A stretch of 7,016 bases of DNA from Draconibacterium orientale (GTDB lineage Bacteria > Bacteroidota > Bacteroidia > Bacteroidales > UBA1556), in NCBI GenBank assembly GCA_022736595.1, contig DZDC01000004.1, positions 25,908-32,923 of the forward strand, in the 5' to 3' direction. Within the stretch, counting starts at the first letter, position 1. The number at the start of each line of letters is the position of its first letter. A program made the translations under genes and the position numbers. Positions 5,423 through 7,016 of this stretch are shown piece by piece. The notes under the pieces were generated by a model. The model saw nothing but the letters and a program-made list of their open reading frames with translations, was not told where the DNA came from and searched no databases.

Positions 5423-6646
5423 TTAGGACAACATATTTTTAACTTTTTTCAATGCTTCCACCATCAAATCCACTTCTTCGAGGGTATTATAGATGGCCAA
5501 CGAGAGTCGAACCGTTCCAGAAACACCATGACGTTGGATAAAAGGTTGAGCGCAATGGTTTCCTGTACGCAATGCAAAACCCATTTGATCGAGAAGGCTG
5601 CCCACATCGTAAGGGTGTAACCCTTGCAACACAAATGAAATAACCGCTGATTTATGAGCATGAGTACCAATGATTTTCAATCCATCAATGGCCAAAAGCT
5701 TTTCGGTGGCATAGCTAAGGAGCTCATGTTCGTGTTGTTGAATTTTTTCAAAGCCAATTTCATTTATAAAATCAATGGCTTCGGCAAAGGCGATAATTTC
5801 AGGCACCATAGGAGTTCCTGCTTCAAATTTAAAAGGCAAAACATTGAAAGTAGTTTCCTCGCTAAAGCAAACACGATCAATCATTTCGCCACCACTTTGA
5901 TAAGGAGGCATTTGTTCTAAAATTGCTTTTTGGCCATAAAGTACGCCCACGCCCATAGGTCCATACATTTTATGAGCCGAGAACACATAGAAGGTGCAGC
6001 CCAGCTTTTGCACATCAATTTGAAGGTGCGAACTTGCTTGAGCCCCGTCGATAAGGGTAAAAATTCCTTTATCCTGAGCCATTTTCACCACTTCCTCCAC
6101 GGGGTTTATCACTCCGGTAACATTGCTCACGTGAGCAATACTGATAAGTCGAGTTTTGGGTCCGATTAAGCTCTGCAAATGATTGAGATCCAAACTACCA
6201 TCGTCATGGGTTTTGATCACGCGAAGTTTTGCGCCTTTATCTTTGCAAAGGAATTGCCAAGGTACCAGATTGGCGTGGTGTTCCATTTCGCTGATGATAA
6301 TTTCATCCTCAGCTCCAACAAAGCGATTTCCAAAACTATGCGCCACCAAGTTGATACTTTCGGTGGTTCCTTTGGTAAAAATAATTTCTTCGATACTTTC
6401 TGCATGGACAAAACTCACTAATTTTTCTCTTGCTTGCTCCATGGCATCGGTTGCCAATTGACTTAAAAAGTGAACTCCCCGATGCACATTGCTGTTTTCG
6501 TGAAGATAATAATGACTGATGCGATTGATGACGCGCAGCGGTTTTTGACTGGTAGCTCCATTATCAAAATACACCAGCTTTTTGTTCCTAACTTGGGTTT
6601 CAAGTATAGGAAATTGACTTCTGATAGCATTGATATCTAAACTCAT
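5423..6646 (-). CDS. sufS: SufS, group II cysteine desulfurase
   Basis: SufS is a PLP-dependent cytoplasmic enzyme that converts L-cysteine to L-alanine, leaving a persulfide on its own cysteine for SufE. The 407-residue product has all landmarks of the SufS/CsdA class: YFDNGATSQKP (26-36), HRGVHFLSQ (55-63), TKGTTESIN (91-99), EMEHHANLVPWQ (120-131) with the cofactor-stacking His124, DGAQASSH (200-207), the PLP lysine Lys226 in FSAHKMYGPMG, the catalytic Cys365 in RTGNHCAQP, and Arg380 in the VRLS block for substrate carboxylate binding. The residue before the catalytic HC is Asn363, where many homologues have His. The gene starts 7 bp after the sufD stop and ends 12 bp before sufE, so it is in the middle of the suf operon. 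Confidence 0.97.
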   Translation of the reverse strand: MSLDINAIRSQFPILETQVRNKKLVYFDNGATSQKPLRVINRISHYYLHENSNVHRGVHFLSQLATDAMEQAREKLVSFVHAESIEEIIFTKGTTESINLVAHSFGNRFVGAEDEIIISEMEHHANLVPWQFLCKDKGAKLRVIKTHDDGSLDLNHLQSLIGPKTRLISIAHVSNVTGVINPVEEVVKMAQDKGIFTLIDGAQASSHLQIDVQKLGCTFYVFSAHKMYGPMGVGVLYGQKAILEQMPPYQSGGEMIDRVCFSEETTFNVLPFKFEAGTPMVPEIIAFAEAIDFINEIGFEKIQQHEHELLSYATEKLLAIDGLKIIGTHAHKSAVISFVLQGLHPYDVGSLLDQMGFALRTGNHCAQPFIQRHGVSGTVRLSLAIYNTLEEVDLMVEALKKVKNMLS

Positions 6647-6653
6647 AATGCAA

Positions 6654-7016
6654 TTATATTTTACTCATATCGATTTCGAAATGAATGAGTTTGTCGGGAT
6701 CTACACAACTAATGGAGCACGATTCGCAGCTGGTAAGCTCGCCTTTTAATCGTTTACGTACCAATTCATCGATGCTTTTTTGCAAATTGGGGAGGCTAAT
6801 TTTCTGAATAATTTCTTCCACAAAGGCTACCATTAAAAGCATGCGTGCATTGCGTTCGCATATACCTCTTTGCATAAGATAAAACATGGCTTGAGCATCG
6901 AGTTGACCGACGGTAGCACCGTGGCTGCATTTTACGTCGTCGGCATAAATTTCTAGGAAAGGATGGCTGTCAACTTTGCTATGAGAGCTTAATTGTATGT
7001 TTCGATTGCTTTGATA
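6654..7016 (-). CDS. sufD: SufD, C-terminal part (5' end outside window)
   Basis: The reading frame is open from the right edge of the window to the TAA at 6654-6656, giving the last 120 residues of SufD. SufD pairs with SufB and the SufC ATPase to form the scaffold on which Fe-S clusters are built. The translated edge reads YQSNRNIQLSSHSKVDSHP, followed by FLEIYADDVKCSHGATVGQLD and FYLMQRGI, which is the diagnostic end of the SufB/SufD core domain. The His of CSHGA corresponds to the functionally important His360 of E. coli SufD. An internal ATG at 6885-6887 is not the start. After the usual C-terminal helices the protein carries an unusual tail, RLKGELTSCESCSISC, with cysteines spaced C-x2-C-x3-C (6705-6728), then VDPDKLIHFEIDMSKI. 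sufS begins 7 bp downstream. Confidence 0.93.
   Translation of the reverse strand, partial: YQSNRNIQLSSHSKVDSHPFLEIYADDVKCSHGATVGQLDAQAMFYLMQRGICERNARMLLMVAFVEEIIQKISLPNLQKSIDELVRKRLKGELTSCESCSISCVDPDKLIHFEIDMSKI

Overview
This low-GC window looks like the chromosome of a Bacteroidota bacterium, probably a Flavobacteriia- or Cryomorphaceae-like lineage. The lineage is inferred from protein style, not from a marker gene. The evidence is a SUF block in the order sufD-sufS-sufE-sufT, a secreted helix-hairpin-helix/beta-barrel protein of a type I know only from Bacteroidota, a PorV/PorQ-like outer-membrane protein, and start sites without Shine-Dalgarno sequences.

Layout. Positions 1-52 hold four perfect copies of a 13-bp tandem repeat, directly upstream of pth (94-657, + strand). 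Nine bases after the pth stop, in the same frame and from a TTG start, comes a ten-helix EamA/DMT-type transporter (667-1569, + strand). Its 3' end overlaps by 29 bp the end of a convergent minus-strand gene (1541-3607). That gene encodes a signal peptide, a ComEA-like helix-hairpin-helix module and a long predicted outer-membrane beta-barrel. It lies 5 bp downstream of a second exported barrel-like protein (3613-4461, - strand), so the two form an envelope operon.

The 184-bp gap at 4462-4645 carries a possible promoter for that operon and one copy of a CGCAGAG-type short repeat. To its right, all on the minus strand, is the distal part of an iron-sulfur cluster assembly operon, transcribed sufD (cut by the window edge), sufS, sufE, sufT. 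The gaps are 7, 12 and 12 bp. SufS (cysteine desulfurase) removes sulfur from cysteine, SufE accepts it as a persulfide and passes it to the SufBCD scaffold, and SufT is a DUF59/MIP18-type maturation factor. sufB and sufC are expected just beyond the right edge.

Most of the window is ordinary housekeeping sequence. I see no CRISPR array, RNA gene, prophage or complete mobile element. The points most worth a second look are the exported HhH-barrel protein and its partner, a cysteine-rich tail on SufD, the 13-bp repeat array in front of pth, the CGCAGAG repeat, and the matching 12-bp intergenic leaders in the suf operon.
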